Notes: a model not told the origin generated them from the sequence alone. A stretch of 64,000 bases of DNA from Georgenia ruanii (GCF_009193175.1 NZ_VUKE01000006.1:1-64000), one strand, 5' to 3'; shown: positions 1 to 8,133, counted from the stretch's first letter. Program-made: numbers and translations.

Positions 1-1
1 G

Positions 2-121
2 AACGGCCGACTCGAGCACCTCCGAGGCTCCGCCCTCGGCTTCCGCAACCTCACCAACTACATCGCCAGATCCCTGCTAGAGGCCGGCGGATTCAGACCC
101 CGACTACACCCTCAATTCTGA
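2..121 (+). mobile_element. ISL3-family transposase, C-terminal end (truncated by window edge)
   Basis: The open frame entering from the left edge encodes 39 residues and a TGA. It contains the stretch LRGSALGFRNLTNYIARSLL and ends in LHPQF, which I recognise as the conserved C-terminus of actinobacterial ISL3-family transposases. The DDE catalytic part lies outside the window. The bases around the stop (about 110-129, AATTCTGAAGAGCCC) resemble the right inverted repeat of this family, whose ends typically begin GGCTCTTC read inward. The element therefore probably ends near 129 and marks the left boundary of the region seen here. Family assignment is by recognition of the C-terminal motif only; the repeat assignment is inference because the other end is not visible. 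Confidence 0.75.
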
Positions 122-129
122 AGAGCCCT
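110..129. repeat. Probable right terminal inverted repeat of the ISL3-type element
   Basis: The segment overlapping and following the transposase stop reads, on the minus strand, GGGCTCTTCAGAATTGAG. ISL3-family elements end in imperfect inverted repeats that start GGCTCTTC. The left repeat and the target duplication are outside the window or not identifiable, so the boundary is approximate. Confidence 0.45.
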
Positions 130-369
130 TAATGTGCAATGCGTGCCAAGGGGGGATTCGGTTGTGATGGTTCAATGTGAAGTCGCAGCGCTTCTGTGGA
201 AGTGCTCTCTTTCTGCGCGGTCTTCCGCGGTGGACTCCATCGCTCTCCGCGTGCCTCGGCGTAGTGGGTGACTGTCACTGGGCGTTGTCGGAGGTGGCAG
301 CCCAAGGCGGTGGCGGGCAGTGGGGCGTCCTCCGCCAGCCTGCCGATGGGGCCGCAGCCGATGTCGCCG

Positions 370-690
370 CACTCGAGCAGCGCGCCGGCGTAGCCGCTGT
401 CGAGTAGGAGCGTGGCGGTGTCAAACGGGAGAGCTGCTTGGCCGCTAGACGAGATGTTTTCGGAGGCGAGCACCGCTCCGGTGACGGGGTCGAGGGTGAC
501 GCGGAGCTCCTCGATCGTGCCGTCGGGGTCGGGGGCCTGCCCTTTCGCTCGTGCGCGTTCGGCGAACTGGAGGTAGTCCCAGGGGAGAGTGACAGGTCCG
601 GGTGCGGCTCGGAGGAGCCGGGCGGTTCGTCGATGTAACCGAAAAGGGCCCTGCCGTCGTCGTTCTGCAGGAAGCGGGAGCTCCGGGTGC
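370..690 (-). pseudogene. Decayed CU044_5270-family gene fragment
   Basis: Two minus-strand frames carry short pieces that match the intact CU044_5270-family gene at 3366-4895. Around 570-686 one frame reads LQNDDGRALFGYIDEP, matching LQTDNGVARYGYYDFQP in the intact copy. Around 430-560 another frame reads DGTIEELRVTLDPVTGAVLA, matching DGHTDETRVILAPDTGELLA. The two pieces are out of frame with each other. They are also separated by about 50 codons, where the intact gene has roughly 150, so both a frameshift and an internal deletion are needed. There is no start or signal-anchor region. This is a remnant of a second copy of the family, left between the insertion sequence and a divergent membrane gene. 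Confidence 0.6.
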
Positions 691-735
691 AAAATGCCCG
701 TTAGGTTGGAGACCCGACGACCAGTTGGGGACAAG

Positions 736-1344
736 ATGACCACCGAGACGACCTGGCCACGGCGACGAATTCGCTTCCTTTTGGGATCGTGGGCGTCCTT
801 CACCGCGGTGAGCTTGGTTGTAGTCGGGCTTCTCATCAAGTCTCGATCCGACGGCTGGAAGATCCTCGTCGGCGGGTATGACTACCTCGTCGACCTTGCT
901 GGTTGGGCCCTCCTTCTGGTGGCCATCTCCGGGCTGTTCCTCGCCGCCGGCCGCATCGCCGCTACCGGCGCGTCTGCGACCGGCCGCGCGGACAGGGTCG
1001 CTTTCACGGTGCTCGTCATCATCTTGTGGTGCGTTGCGGCTGCGGCGAGCTTGGTGGCTCTTTTCATCACGAACGCCGGCGGTTACCACCGTCTCGAAAC
1101 GCCGGCGAACAACAACCACTGGGCCGTCGAGCGAGGGCCCGCGCTCGGGGACGTCAGTTACAACCTCTACGTTTCCCCTGACGGTCTCCGTTACCGATTC
1201 AGCCGCGCCATGTCTCATAGTCGCGCGGAGTGGGACCCGTTCTCGCAGGGCGATTACCAGGTCACCGAAGAAGAGGGGGAGGTGTTGCTGCGCTACCGCA
1301 CAGGACCAGAGCAGGAGGATGTCGCTGAGGTCCGCCTTGACTAG
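736..1344 (+). CDS. Membrane protein of unknown function, paralogue of 2026-2646
   Basis: A 202-residue protein from the ATG at 736; an in-frame ATG at 694 is possible and would add 14 residues, but the paralogue argues for the shorter form. Three hydrophobic segments (about residues 13-33, 47-73 and 86-113) are followed by a C-terminal soluble domain of about 80 residues. That domain contains HWAVE, LGDVSY, and a DPF..GDYQV motif near the end. The same layout and motifs recur in the protein at 2026-2646 (HWAVE, LGDTSY, NPF..GQYRV), so the two are clearly homologous. I do not recognise a named family. The gene is convergent with 1428-2015 and lies next to a CU044_5270 remnant, just as its paralogue lies near the intact CU044_5270 gene, suggesting a duplicated cassette. 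Confidence 0.75.
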   Translation: MTTETTWPRRRIRFLLGSWASFTAVSLVVVGLLIKSRSDGWKILVGGYDYLVDLAGWALLLVAISGLFLAAGRIAATGASATGRADRVAFTVLVIILWCVAAAASLVALFITNAGGYHRLETPANNNHWAVERGPALGDVSYNLYVSPDGLRYRFSRAMSHSRAEWDPFSQGDYQVTEEEGEVLLRYRTGPEQEDVAEVRLD

Positions 1345-1427
1345 TTGGTTTGCGGATGCCTCGGCTGTTGAGGAAGTGATACCGCTGCCGCAGGCCGTGT
1401 GGTTCCACCAGGCTGACCAGGCGGAGG

Positions 1428-2015
1428 TCACGAACAGCGGTTCAGCGTTGTTGAGGCGATGCAGGCTGTCAGCACGATCAGGGTGAGGATGAAGATGCCG
1501 GCGCTGGTCAGTGCGGCACGACCGGGCGTAGTGGCTGTTTGGGTCGTTCGTTTCAGCAACGCTAGGGTGACGAGCGCGGCGACTGCTGGAATGGTCGCTG
1601 ACGATAACGTCAAGAACTGCCCGACACTTTCAGACGCGGGCTCGTCGAATGGGCCCAGTGCCGCAAAGAAGAGCCCCATCACCGACGCCAAGGTGGCTAG
1701 GAGCACCATTCCCGTGGCGAGCACGGCCAACGACGAATGATCCCACGGTGGCTCATCATCTCCGGCCACCAGATACGCGATCAACGCAGCACACGTGACC
1801 CCCACACCAGCGGCAAGGAAGATCGAGCCCCAGATTCCGGGTCTTACGTCCGGGTGAGCGGCGCACGCAGCGTACGGCCCTGCTGCCGCCAGCATCATCC
1901 AAGCTCCGATGAACGCTGCGGTGAACCAGAGCAGTGCCACGGCGGCTAGAGCCATCCGTGTTTGGAGGCGGCCGGCTGTGCGGTCCCCGAGGGGGCGCGC
2001 TGAGAATGTGGGCAC
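1428..2015 (-). CDS. Hypothetical multi-spanning membrane protein
   Basis: A 195-residue product from a GTG at 2015. This start is chosen because AAGGAG lies 7 bases upstream and overlaps the TAA of the preceding gene (2026-2646), implying translational coupling. There are four to five strongly hydrophobic stretches: about residues 22-42 (after GRLQTRMALAAVALLW), 55-75, 92-115, 133-152 and 167-190. A short loop holds PPWDHSS. No known domain is recognised. Co-transcription with the membrane protein upstream, and proximity to the sigma-factor operon, suggest that the group acts together at the membrane. The function is unknown. Confidence 0.75.
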   Translation of the reverse strand: MPTFSARPLGDRTAGRLQTRMALAAVALLWFTAAFIGAWMMLAAAGPYAACAAHPDVRPGIWGSIFLAAGVGVTCAALIAYLVAGDDEPPWDHSSLAVLATGMVLLATLASVMGLFFAALGPFDEPASESVGQFLTLSSATIPAVAALVTLALLKRTTQTATTPGRAALTSAGIFILTLIVLTACIASTTLNRCS

Positions 2016-2025
2016 GTGCGTCTCC

Positions 2026-2646
2026 TTATCGCTCCAGCTGGAGGGGTGCGTCATAAGGGCCGCCGGGGAGGGTGGGGTAGCGCAGCGTGAGGTGATCATC
2101 GGGGTCGGTCTGCACCCGGTACTGACCGTCATCGAAGGGGTTGTACATCTCGCCGGAGAGGCTCTGGCCCGCCTCACGGAAGAGGAAGGGGTTGGTGGCG
2201 ACGTAGAAGGTGTAGCTGGTGTCGCCGAGGCCCGAGGTCGCCTCTACGGCCCAGTGTCGATCGGTGCCGGGGGTGTGCAGGCGGGTAACACCCTCGAGGG
2301 CGACCCACGTAATTGAGCCGAAGATGACCAGGGCGGCGAGGATGCCACCAACAACGGCGACGAGCGTGAGGAAGATGGCCGTGAGCCGGGCGAGCCGGTC
2401 GCTCTGGGCGTAGAGCTTGCGGGCGGCGACAGCAGTGAGCCCGCACGTGCCGGTACCGACGATCCCCCACGCGAGGATCTCCAAGGCGAACTGCGGTACG
2501 GGCCCGACAACGACGGTCCACCCGCGGGCGCTGAGGACACGGAGGACGGCAATGACGAGCCCGCCGAGGGCGACGAAAGTGCCCGCCACCCGAACCAGCC
2601 AACGGTTGGTAGAGGTGACGGCCGGACTGTCGGCGGTATCGGTCAT
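2026..2646 (-). CDS. Membrane protein of unknown function, paralogue of 736-1344
   Basis: A 206-residue protein; the ATG at 2646 is preferred over an in-frame ATG five codons earlier because GGGAAAG is spaced correctly upstream. Three hydrophobic segments (about residues 17-39, 50-70 and 82-106) precede a C-terminal domain with HWAVE, LGDTSYTFYV and NPFDDGQYRV. This pattern is shared with the protein at 736-1344, including the spacing between motifs. The TAA stop overlaps the ribosome binding site of 1428-2015, so these two form an operon. The family is not one I can name; the conserved C-terminal domain after three membrane spans suggests an extracytoplasmic or membrane-surface sensor or ligand-binding role, which is inference. 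Confidence 0.78.
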   Translation of the reverse strand: MTDTADSPAVTSTNRWLVRVAGTFVALGGLVIAVLRVLSARGWTVVVGPVPQFALEILAWGIVGTGTCGLTAVAARKLYAQSDRLARLTAIFLTLVAVVGGILAALVIFGSITWVALEGVTRLHTPGTDRHWAVEATSGLGDTSYTFYVATNPFLFREAGQSLSGEMYNPFDDGQYRVQTDPDDHLTLRYPTLPGGPYDAPLQLER

Positions 2647-2761
2647 TTCTTTCCCATCCACACAGTGGCTCGGAACGCACCGTACGCGCGCCGAGCGGGG
2701 GAAAGGTGCGCGGGTGGGTGAGGAAGTGGTGAAGGTTCCACAGCCGCACCGTCGACAAACG

Positions 2762-3187
2762 TCATCTGATGGTTATGGGCTTGTACCCGTATCGTCCGGG
2801 ACATTCGGGCCACTCTGAACCTGGCAGCCGTACGCGCTCGACTTCAAAGTTGCCGTCCGCGAGAACGGTTCCTCGCGCCTGTGCCCGGATGGTGATCTCG
2901 TGGAGATTTCCACGAAGCTCGTCATCGCCCTGCAGGTAAGGGGCATCCTGAGGGACGAGCCAGACGCCGTCCTTCTCGTGGGGGACGTCCATCGGGGTGC
3001 AATTCGGGCCCATGCACGCTGCGAGGGAGTCGACGCCGGGCACGGCCTGGACCTCGACCGGGCCGATGTAGAGATGCGCGACCGTGCTGCAGGCGCGGAT
3101 CGGCCCGCCATGGGCAAGGAAGAAGGCGAGGACAGTGCCAATTGTGACGCTGACGATGCCGCCGATAAGCCACCTCCGCCACCTCAT
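2762..3187 (-). CDS. Small membrane-anchored or secreted hypothetical protein
   Basis: A 141-residue protein starting MRWRRWLIGG, with a single hydrophobic N-terminal segment (about residues 7-26) that can act as a signal or anchor. The mature part holds four cysteines (ACS near 33, ACMGPNC near 58-63, ECPG near 128), compatible with disulfides outside the cell. The middle contains VWLVPQDAPYLQGDD. No named domain is recognised. It lies between the membrane-protein operon and the CU044_5270/sigma-factor operon, all on the minus strand, and may belong to the same functional group. It has its own upstream gap of about 180 bases. Confidence 0.68.
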   Translation of the reverse strand: MRWRRWLIGGIVSVTIGTVLAFFLAHGGPIRACSTVAHLYIGPVEVQAVPGVDSLAACMGPNCTPMDVPHEKDGVWLVPQDAPYLQGDDELRGNLHEITIRAQARGTVLADGNFEVERVRLPGSEWPECPGRYGYKPITIR

Positions 3188-3365
3188 GTCTGGAGGGTAA
3201 GGATGCCGTGGGCGGCGAAGCCAGACCCGTCAGAGGGGCCGGAGCCCTGGCACTGCGACCTCAAGTCACGATCGGAGGATTGCAATATCGCCCCTAGTCT
3301 TTCGTGTGCTTGTCGCCCGACGGTGCAGCGGGCCGATGGGCGCGGATCGTCGCATGGGTGGGTGG

Positions 3366-4895
3366 TCATCTGGTGAGGAGCTTGGGCGCGAGGACGTCGC
3401 GGACGAATTCGACGCTTTCGGCAGGCACAGATCCCGCGGGGCTCGACTCGCTGATACCGATGTACGCCATGCGGGTTCCGTCGTTGGACTGCACCCGCAT
3501 GTCGACCATCCACTCGGTGGCCCGGATTACGCCGGCGCCGCCGGGGACGGCGAAGGGCTGGTAGGTGGGGTCCTTCATGGCGTCGCGTTGTAGTTGGGCT
3601 CCGTCGTCGAAGTGGAGGGCGAAGGTGAGGAGGGTCCCGTTGGTGCGGTCCTCGAACGCGGCGTCGATGAAGGGCGTGCCTCCGACGGTGTTTCGGTCGA
3701 TACGGACGGGGACGAAGCCGGTCCCCTCGACGAGGGCCTTGTACGGTGCCGCCTCCGGGGCAGTGAGCGGCTCTACCGTCTGCATGGGTTCCGCCGTCGG
3801 CGCGGGTGCGGTCGTCTGCGGGGGCCCTGTCGTCTGGGTGGGTTCGCCGGGCATGGTCGCGACGTAGGTGTCGTCGAGGTGGAGGGTGTACCCGGTGACC
3901 GTCGCCGCGGGGAGGTAGTCGATGCCGGAGGTGATGTTCTCGACGGCGAGCAGCTCGCCGGTGTCGGGGGCGAGGATGACCCGCGTCTCGTCCGTGTGGC
4001 CGTCGGGGTCCAGAGGCGGCTGATCGACGGGGGCCGGCCCGGATTGTGCCGGGTTGAATGGCCGGGGGTCGTCGACGTGGTGGGTAGTGCCGAAAGCGAC
4101 TCCCACGCGACCGGCCCGGTCCTCCACGACGCCGTAGCTGGTCACGTCCAACGTGGCCAAGGCGTCGAGGAAGGCCGCCCGCTCCTCAGCGGTGTACTGA
4201 CCGTAGAGGCCGATGGTGCGGACGTACGCGCCAAGCATCGTTGATGCGGCGTCATCCTTGGGTGCATCGCCGACGAGCCGTCGCACGATCTCCTGAGCAC
4301 TGCCGGTCAGGTCCAACGGCGGTTCGGGTTCGCCAGGTTGGAAGTCGTAGTAGCCGTAGCGGGCGACTCCGTTGTCGGTCTGCAGTTGGCGTCCGGACCC
4401 GTCTGCGGCGACCCACCGCTCGAGCTGGGACGAGATTGCGTCCTGCCGCATCGTCCCATCGGCCATGAGCGTGAAAGACCACCGCTCCGACTCGTGGCGG
4501 AGGTACCGGTAGGGGCCGGTCGCGGGGGGCGGTTGGTCTAGACCGGCCGACCGGATCTTGTCGGCGAGCTCGGCGAGCTCGGCATTGCCGGTAGTCCCGG
4601 CGGGTTCGCTGTACGTCAGCATCGGGACGGTCGCCGCGGCCGGTGCGGTGGTGCCGTTGCCGGACAAGATGCCCGGCAGGGTGCTCGCGCCGGCCAGGCC
4701 CAGGACAAGGGCTGCGGCGGCACTGACCAGGGCCACACGCCGCCGGCGCGGAGGGGCCACTTCAGCGGGTTGGGCGCGGTCGTGGGCGAGCACCCAGCTG
4801 AGCGTGGCATCGGCCTGCTCTGGGCCAGCGAGCGGCTCGTGGCGGGTGGGGTCGAGGTCGGCGAGCTGGGCAAGGACGGTGTGCTCGGCGGTCAT
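3366..4895 (-). CDS. CU044_5270-family membrane-anchored protein, with extra C-terminal domain
   Basis: A 509-residue product from the ATG at 4895, with GGAG upstream. The start overlaps the TGA of the sigma-factor gene (ATGA), so the two are translationally coupled. An N-terminal cytoplasmic stretch with LADLDPTRH precedes an Arg-rich patch and one membrane span (about 54-77), followed by a large extracytoplasmic part. The DTGELLAVENI segment and the overall layout match the CU044_5270 family that commonly accompanies ECF sigma factors in actinomycetes. After that domain comes a Pro/Thr-rich linker (TQTTGPPQTTAPAPTAEP) and about 120 more residues, making the protein longer than the usual form. 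It may tune the partner sigma factor, but no zinc anti-sigma motif is visible. Confidence 0.8.
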   Translation of the reverse strand: MTAEHTVLAQLADLDPTRHEPLAGPEQADATLSWVLAHDRAQPAEVAPPRRRRVALVSAAAALVLGLAGASTLPGILSGNGTTAPAAATVPMLTYSEPAGTTGNAELAELADKIRSAGLDQPPPATGPYRYLRHESERWSFTLMADGTMRQDAISSQLERWVAADGSGRQLQTDNGVARYGYYDFQPGEPEPPLDLTGSAQEIVRRLVGDAPKDDAASTMLGAYVRTIGLYGQYTAEERAAFLDALATLDVTSYGVVEDRAGRVGVAFGTTHHVDDPRPFNPAQSGPAPVDQPPLDPDGHTDETRVILAPDTGELLAVENITSGIDYLPAATVTGYTLHLDDTYVATMPGEPTQTTGPPQTTAPAPTAEPMQTVEPLTAPEAAPYKALVEGTGFVPVRIDRNTVGGTPFIDAAFEDRTNGTLLTFALHFDDGAQLQRDAMKDPTYQPFAVPGGAGVIRATEWMVDMRVQSNDGTRMAYIGISESSPAGSVPAESVEFVRDVLAPKLLTR

Positions 4896-5428
4896 TGGCG
4901 TGCTCCTTCCTCGGTGAGTGGGCGTTCGGGCCAGGCGTCGATCTGGGGCAGGCGGTCGAGGATGCGCAGGAGATGGCGGCGGGCCCGCAGGAGCCGGACC
5001 CGGAACGTTCCGGCCTCGCAGCCGAGCACGGTCGCGGCCTCCCGGGCGGTCAGGCCGTCCCAAGCGACGAGGGTGAGCACCTCGCGCTCGCCGGGGGTGA
5101 GCATGCCCCAGGCGCGGACGAGGTCGGTGCGCGAGGCGACGTCGGCAGCGAGCTCGAGGTCCGCCGGCTCCGGTTCGGCCGCCAGGCGGACGTGGAGTGC
5201 GTGCCAGCGCCCGTGCGTGCGGGCCGCCGTGAGCATGAGGTTGCGGGCGATGCCGAACAACCACGGGCGCAGCTCTGCCGGCGCCGCGTCGAGGCGGCGC
5301 CAGGCCACCAGGAACGCCTCAGCGATGACGTCTTCTACCTGTGGGGGAGGCAGTCGCCGGCGCACGAAGCGCTCGAGCTCCGCGCGGTGCTCGCGATAGA
5401 GGCGCGTGAATTTCTCTGCGTCGGACAA
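4892..5428 (-). CDS. ECF-type RNA polymerase sigma factor
   Basis: About 178 residues from a TTG at 5428 with GAGG nine bases upstream; a GTG at 5518 gives a 208-residue alternative with a poorer ribosome site and an unusual N-terminus. Region 2 is visible as FTRLYREHRAELERFVRRRL, then VEDVIAEAFLVAWRRLD and PWLFGIARNLM. Region 4 is visible as LTPGEREVLTLVAWDGLTAR, then EAATVLGCEAGTFRVRLLRA, a sigma-70 region 4 helix-turn-helix. It would recruit RNA polymerase to a specific promoter set. The 4-base overlap with the membrane-anchored CU044_5270 gene suggests that gene product controls or senses for it. Confidence in the family is high, in the start moderate. Confidence 0.85.
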   Translation of the reverse strand: MSDAEKFTRLYREHRAELERFVRRRLPPPQVEDVIAEAFLVAWRRLDAAPAELRPWLFGIARNLMLTAARTHGRWHALHVRLAAEPEPADLELAADVASRTDLVRAWGMLTPGEREVLTLVAWDGLTAREAATVLGCEAGTFRVRLLRARRHLLRILDRLPQIDAWPERPLTEEGARQ

Positions 5429-5806
5429 CCCACACCACCTCGTGCTCGGCGAACCAGCCCCGTCACCTTCTATATCGCCGGCACACCGCCGTCCGTTACA
5501 TCCGAGCTTCTCGGTCACACTTCGCCGCCCACGGCGCCGAGGTCACGCAACTACGCACGCAGCTCCCGCACTGTGCCAATTCGAGGAGCGCGACACCCGG
5601 CACGCGTCGCCCGCGAGACCGCCGGCGCGTTCGCGGCCCTGGGCGGCGGCCTTCATGTGCTAACTCATGTGCTACCGGCCCTGTAGATCGGTGAATCACG
5701 ACGTTGTCATCTCCCGACCGACCCGCCCAAATCCCAGCGTTTATGCGCCAAGACGACGTTCCCAGATCTTGCCGGCGAGGGGCTGGCGAACAGTTCGAAT
5801 CCGTTG
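5429..5806. other. Gap of about 380 bases without a convincing gene
   Basis: This should hold the promoter of the sigma-factor operon, which runs leftward. No clear -35/-10 pair was found. The only pattern noticed is a short direct repeat, CATGTGCTA, at 5654-5662 and 5666-5674. Open frames here have no recognisable protein features. Confidence 0.4.
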
Positions 5807-6505
5807 CTACCCAGCGCGACCGCGGCGTCCCGGCGGGAGCAACCCACGGCTGCGGGCCTTCGCGACCCAACCCTGTGCGGTGCTGAGGGCGACGCCATTG
5901 ACTTGTGCCATCGTCGCTGACGGATTGTCGTCACCCTGGCCGGAGAGCTTGCCGTGCTGGAGCGCGACGAGTTCGTAGAAGTCGGGCACCTGCTTGGGGT
6001 TGCCGAGCGGCTTCAAGAGTTCGCGGTCGCTGATCTTTCGGCCGCTCGGGAGGACGACCTGGTTGCCGGTGACGGTGGTGACGCGCTTCATGGCGAAGAG
6101 GCGCTTGTTGATCGCTGCCTCGATCTTCGCGGTCGGGAGTTCTCGCAGGAGGTGGCTGGTGATGGGGTCGCCTGGCCGCCAGGGTAGGTAGATCACGCCG
6201 GTGATGCGCACTTCTTCCGGGGTGGCGTAGAGCTGTCGCTGCAAGCGGATCATCACGCGCGTGGCGGTCGCTTCGTGCTCGATGTAACGCCAGCGCCCCT
6301 CGGCGGTTTCGTTCTGCTCGGAGGCGCCGTCGCCGCCGCCCGGCGCCTGGTCGTCGTAGCCGAGCACACGGTCTATCTCGTCGCTGGCATCGTCGGCGCG
6401 CTCGCCAGGGAAGCGGGTGGCGAGGTGCCAACCGGCAGGCAGGTCGGCCTGGGTGAGCAAGCCGTCTGCGGCCTGATCCCAGGGGCGGGGCGTCGGAAGT
6501 GCCAT
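5807..6505 (-). CDS. Integrase-associated protein with C-terminal helix-turn-helix
   Basis: A 232-residue protein starting MALPTPRPWDQAADGLL; in-frame codons upstream up to 6541 would add 12 residues, and no good ribosome site separates the options, so leaderless translation is possible. The body has no named domain; a charged loop (DDQAPGGGDGASEQNE) sits near residues 63-78. The C-terminus (NPSATMAQVNGVALSTAQGW, then VAKARSRGLLPP) looks like a DNA-binding helix-turn-helix. Proteins with this ending are common beside tyrosine integrases in actinobacterial islands. It is divergent from the xis-int pair and shares a 134-base control region with it, so it is a good candidate regulator of excision. 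That role is inference. Confidence 0.75.
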   Translation of the reverse strand: MALPTPRPWDQAADGLLTQADLPAGWHLATRFPGERADDASDEIDRVLGYDDQAPGGGDGASEQNETAEGRWRYIEHEATATRVMIRLQRQLYATPEEVRITGVIYLPWRPGDPITSHLLRELPTAKIEAAINKRLFAMKRVTTVTGNQVVLPSGRKISDRELLKPLGNPKQVPDFYELVALQHGKLSGQGDDNPSATMAQVNGVALSTAQGWVAKARSRGLLPPGRRGRAG

Positions 6506-6545
6506 GCGCACGAGATTATCGGGAACGGGCCCCCATCTCATGTGG

Positions 6546-6575
6546 TTGCAAGGACGCGGGTGCCGGTGTTAGATG
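6546..6575 (+). promoter_or_regulatory. Probable sigma-70 promoter of xis-int
   Basis: TTGCAA at 6546-6551 and TAGATG at 6570-6575 are separated by 18 bases and lie about 65 bases before the excisionase start. This is the only good -35/-10 pair in the divergent intergenic region. Binding sites for the neighbouring HTH protein would be expected here, but no clear palindrome was seen. Confidence 0.5.
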
Positions 6576-6639
6576 TCAGGTAGTGGCACAAACGCTAGTT
6601 GCTGGTGACGTTCCCCCGGACCCGAGGAGGGGAAAGGGC

Positions 6640-6834
6640 ATGACGGAAGCGACGAAGACGGACTACCTCACGCGTGCCGAGGCCGCCGCCCGCTGCCGCG
6701 TGCCTCTGCCAACGTTCGACAAGCTGCGCCGCGAGGGGCTGATCCCCCAACCGGACGCGGAGGTCGGCAAGCACAAGCTGTGGCGCGCGGACACGATCGA
6801 GGAGTTCCTCGAAGTCGGCGGGACGAGGCGCTGA
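6640..6834 (+). CDS. xis: Excisionase-type helix-turn-helix protein
   Basis: A 64-residue protein with a strong ribosome site (GAGGAGGGGAAAGG) before the ATG at 6640. The sequence LTRAEAAARCRVPLPTFDKL is a winged-helix excisionase/MerR-like DNA-recognition motif, followed by DTIEEFLEV, the usual ending of this family. Such proteins bend DNA at attachment sites and bias the integrase toward excision. The TGA overlaps the integrase ATG (TGATG at 6832-6836), so the two are made together. Size and position are typical for xis of a tRNA-inserted actinobacterial element. Confidence 0.85.
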   Translation: MTEATKTDYLTRAEAAARCRVPLPTFDKLRREGLIPQPDAEVGKHKLWRADTIEEFLEVGGTRR

Positions 6835-8006
6835 TGGCTGGGCGACCGTCGAAGAACTCCCCGCTGCGTCTCGACCCGCATACCGGCAGGCCCCTGCCCG
6901 AGGGCATCCGCTGGCGCGAGGATCGGCAGCGCTATCAGATTCGCGTGCTGGTGCCCGACCTGTACGGCAACTGGGCCGAGCGCGCACGCACCTTCCGCAC
7001 GCTGAGCGAGGCGAAGAAGGAGCTCGCCAAGGCCGTCGCCGGGAAGAACCCGAACGGCGCGATGACGCTTGCGCAGTGGCATGAGCGGCACTGGTCGGCG
7101 ATCGAGGCGTCGGTGCGACCGGGCACGGCACGCGCCTACGCCGTGGCGTGGCGCAGGCGGGTGCGGCCGACGCTCGGACACCTGAAGCTCGAGGCGATCA
7201 CCTCACCCCTCATCGAGACGGCGATGGTCGGGTGGGAATGCTCGCCCTCGACCAAGGTTGACGCGCTCGCCCTCATCAGCCGACTGCTCGACGCGGCGCG
7301 CCGCGCGCGGATCATCGACTACAACCCGGCGCGCGAGATCAAGCGCCCGACCCAGGACGCCTCGACCTCTCCCACCTCGCGGGCGCTGACCATGCCGCAG
7401 GTGACGAGGATGCTCGAGCTCATCCCGGCCGGGGTCTATCGCCGCTACGCCGCCGCGCTCGTCTTCACCGGCATGCGGGCGGGGGAGGCGACCGCCATCC
7501 GGGTGCGCGACGTCGACCTGGCGCAAGGCGTGCTGCGCGTCAGCCGCAGCTTCTCGCCCGGCCTGAACGGGGAACTCATCGAGCAGAGCCCGAAGAGCCA
7601 CAAGGAACGACAGGTGCCGATCGTCCAGGCGTTCCTGCCGTATGTGGACGAGGCCATGACGGGCAAGGGACCCGACGATCTGCTGTTCTCCGGGCCGAGC
7701 GGCGGCCGGCTCGTCGCGGCGAACTTCCGCCGGGCGGTGGACTGGGCGACGATCCGCACGGCGCTCGCCCGCCCCGACCTGCGCGTGCACGATCTGCGCC
7801 ACACGTTCGCCACCATCCTGTTCGACGCCGGCGCGTCGGCACCGGACGTCCAAGCGGTGCTCGGGCACTCCAGCCTCCAGGTCACCGAGCGCTACTCGCG
7901 GGCACGCGAGGGTGTCGCCCGACGAGCGGGTGCGGTGTTCGACCGCCTCACCGGCGACGGATATGGCACGGATATGGCACAGCGCCCCGCGGGGCCCGGT
8001 CTGTGA
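6834..8006 (+). CDS. int: Tyrosine-family site-specific integrase
   Basis: A 390-residue integrase. An N-terminal arm-binding region (IRWREDRQRYQIRV), a SAM-like core-binding domain (about 80-165), and a C-terminal catalytic domain are visible. Catalytic landmarks are Arg in TGMRAGEA, Lys in the SPKSHKERQVP segment, HDLRHTFA, LGHSSLQVTERY with the His and the nucleophilic Tyr. All are intact, so the enzyme should be active. The gene ends 127 bases from the 3' end of tRNA-Phe and is transcribed toward it, the classic layout for an element integrated into a tRNA 3' end. The start overlaps the excisionase stop. The element would extend leftward from the tRNA. Confidence 0.93.
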   Translation: MAGRPSKNSPLRLDPHTGRPLPEGIRWREDRQRYQIRVLVPDLYGNWAERARTFRTLSEAKKELAKAVAGKNPNGAMTLAQWHERHWSAIEASVRPGTARAYAVAWRRRVRPTLGHLKLEAITSPLIETAMVGWECSPSTKVDALALISRLLDAARRARIIDYNPAREIKRPTQDASTSPTSRALTMPQVTRMLELIPAGVYRRYAAALVFTGMRAGEATAIRVRDVDLAQGVLRVSRSFSPGLNGELIEQSPKSHKERQVPIVQAFLPYVDEAMTGKGPDDLLFSGPSGGRLVAANFRRAVDWATIRTALARPDLRVHDLRHTFATILFDAGASAPDVQAVLGHSSLQVTERYSRAREGVARRAGAVFDRLTGDGYGTDMAQRPAGPGL

Positions 8007-8096
8007 GCGCCGTCAGCGCCACGGTGCCGAGGCTCCGAGCCGGCGGCGGCCACTCCGGAAACGGCGCCTGACCAGGACAAACGGCTGGCGGAACGA

Positions 8097-8128
8097 GCAA
8101 GGCCCCGCACTCGCGTGCGGGGCCTTGC
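8097..8128. terminator. Strong hairpin between integrase and tRNA operon
   Basis: GCAAGGCCCCGCAC and its exact complement flank a 4-base loop (TCGC). There is no U-tract, as is common in high-GC actinomycetes. It can end transcription of int from the left and of the leftward tRNA operon. Confidence 0.7.
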
Positions 8129-8133
8129 GGCGG

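Noticed and set aside
445-1431. Long minus-strand frame (328 codons) opposite the membrane gene at 736-1344
   Set aside because: It is the shadow of a real gene; the product is Arg/Pro/Gly-rich without domains, and the opposite frame has clear homology to a paralogue.
5785-5810. GTTCGAATCC, resembling the T loop of a tRNA
   Set aside because: No acceptor, D or anticodon arms can be folded around it, and the flanking T stem does not pair.
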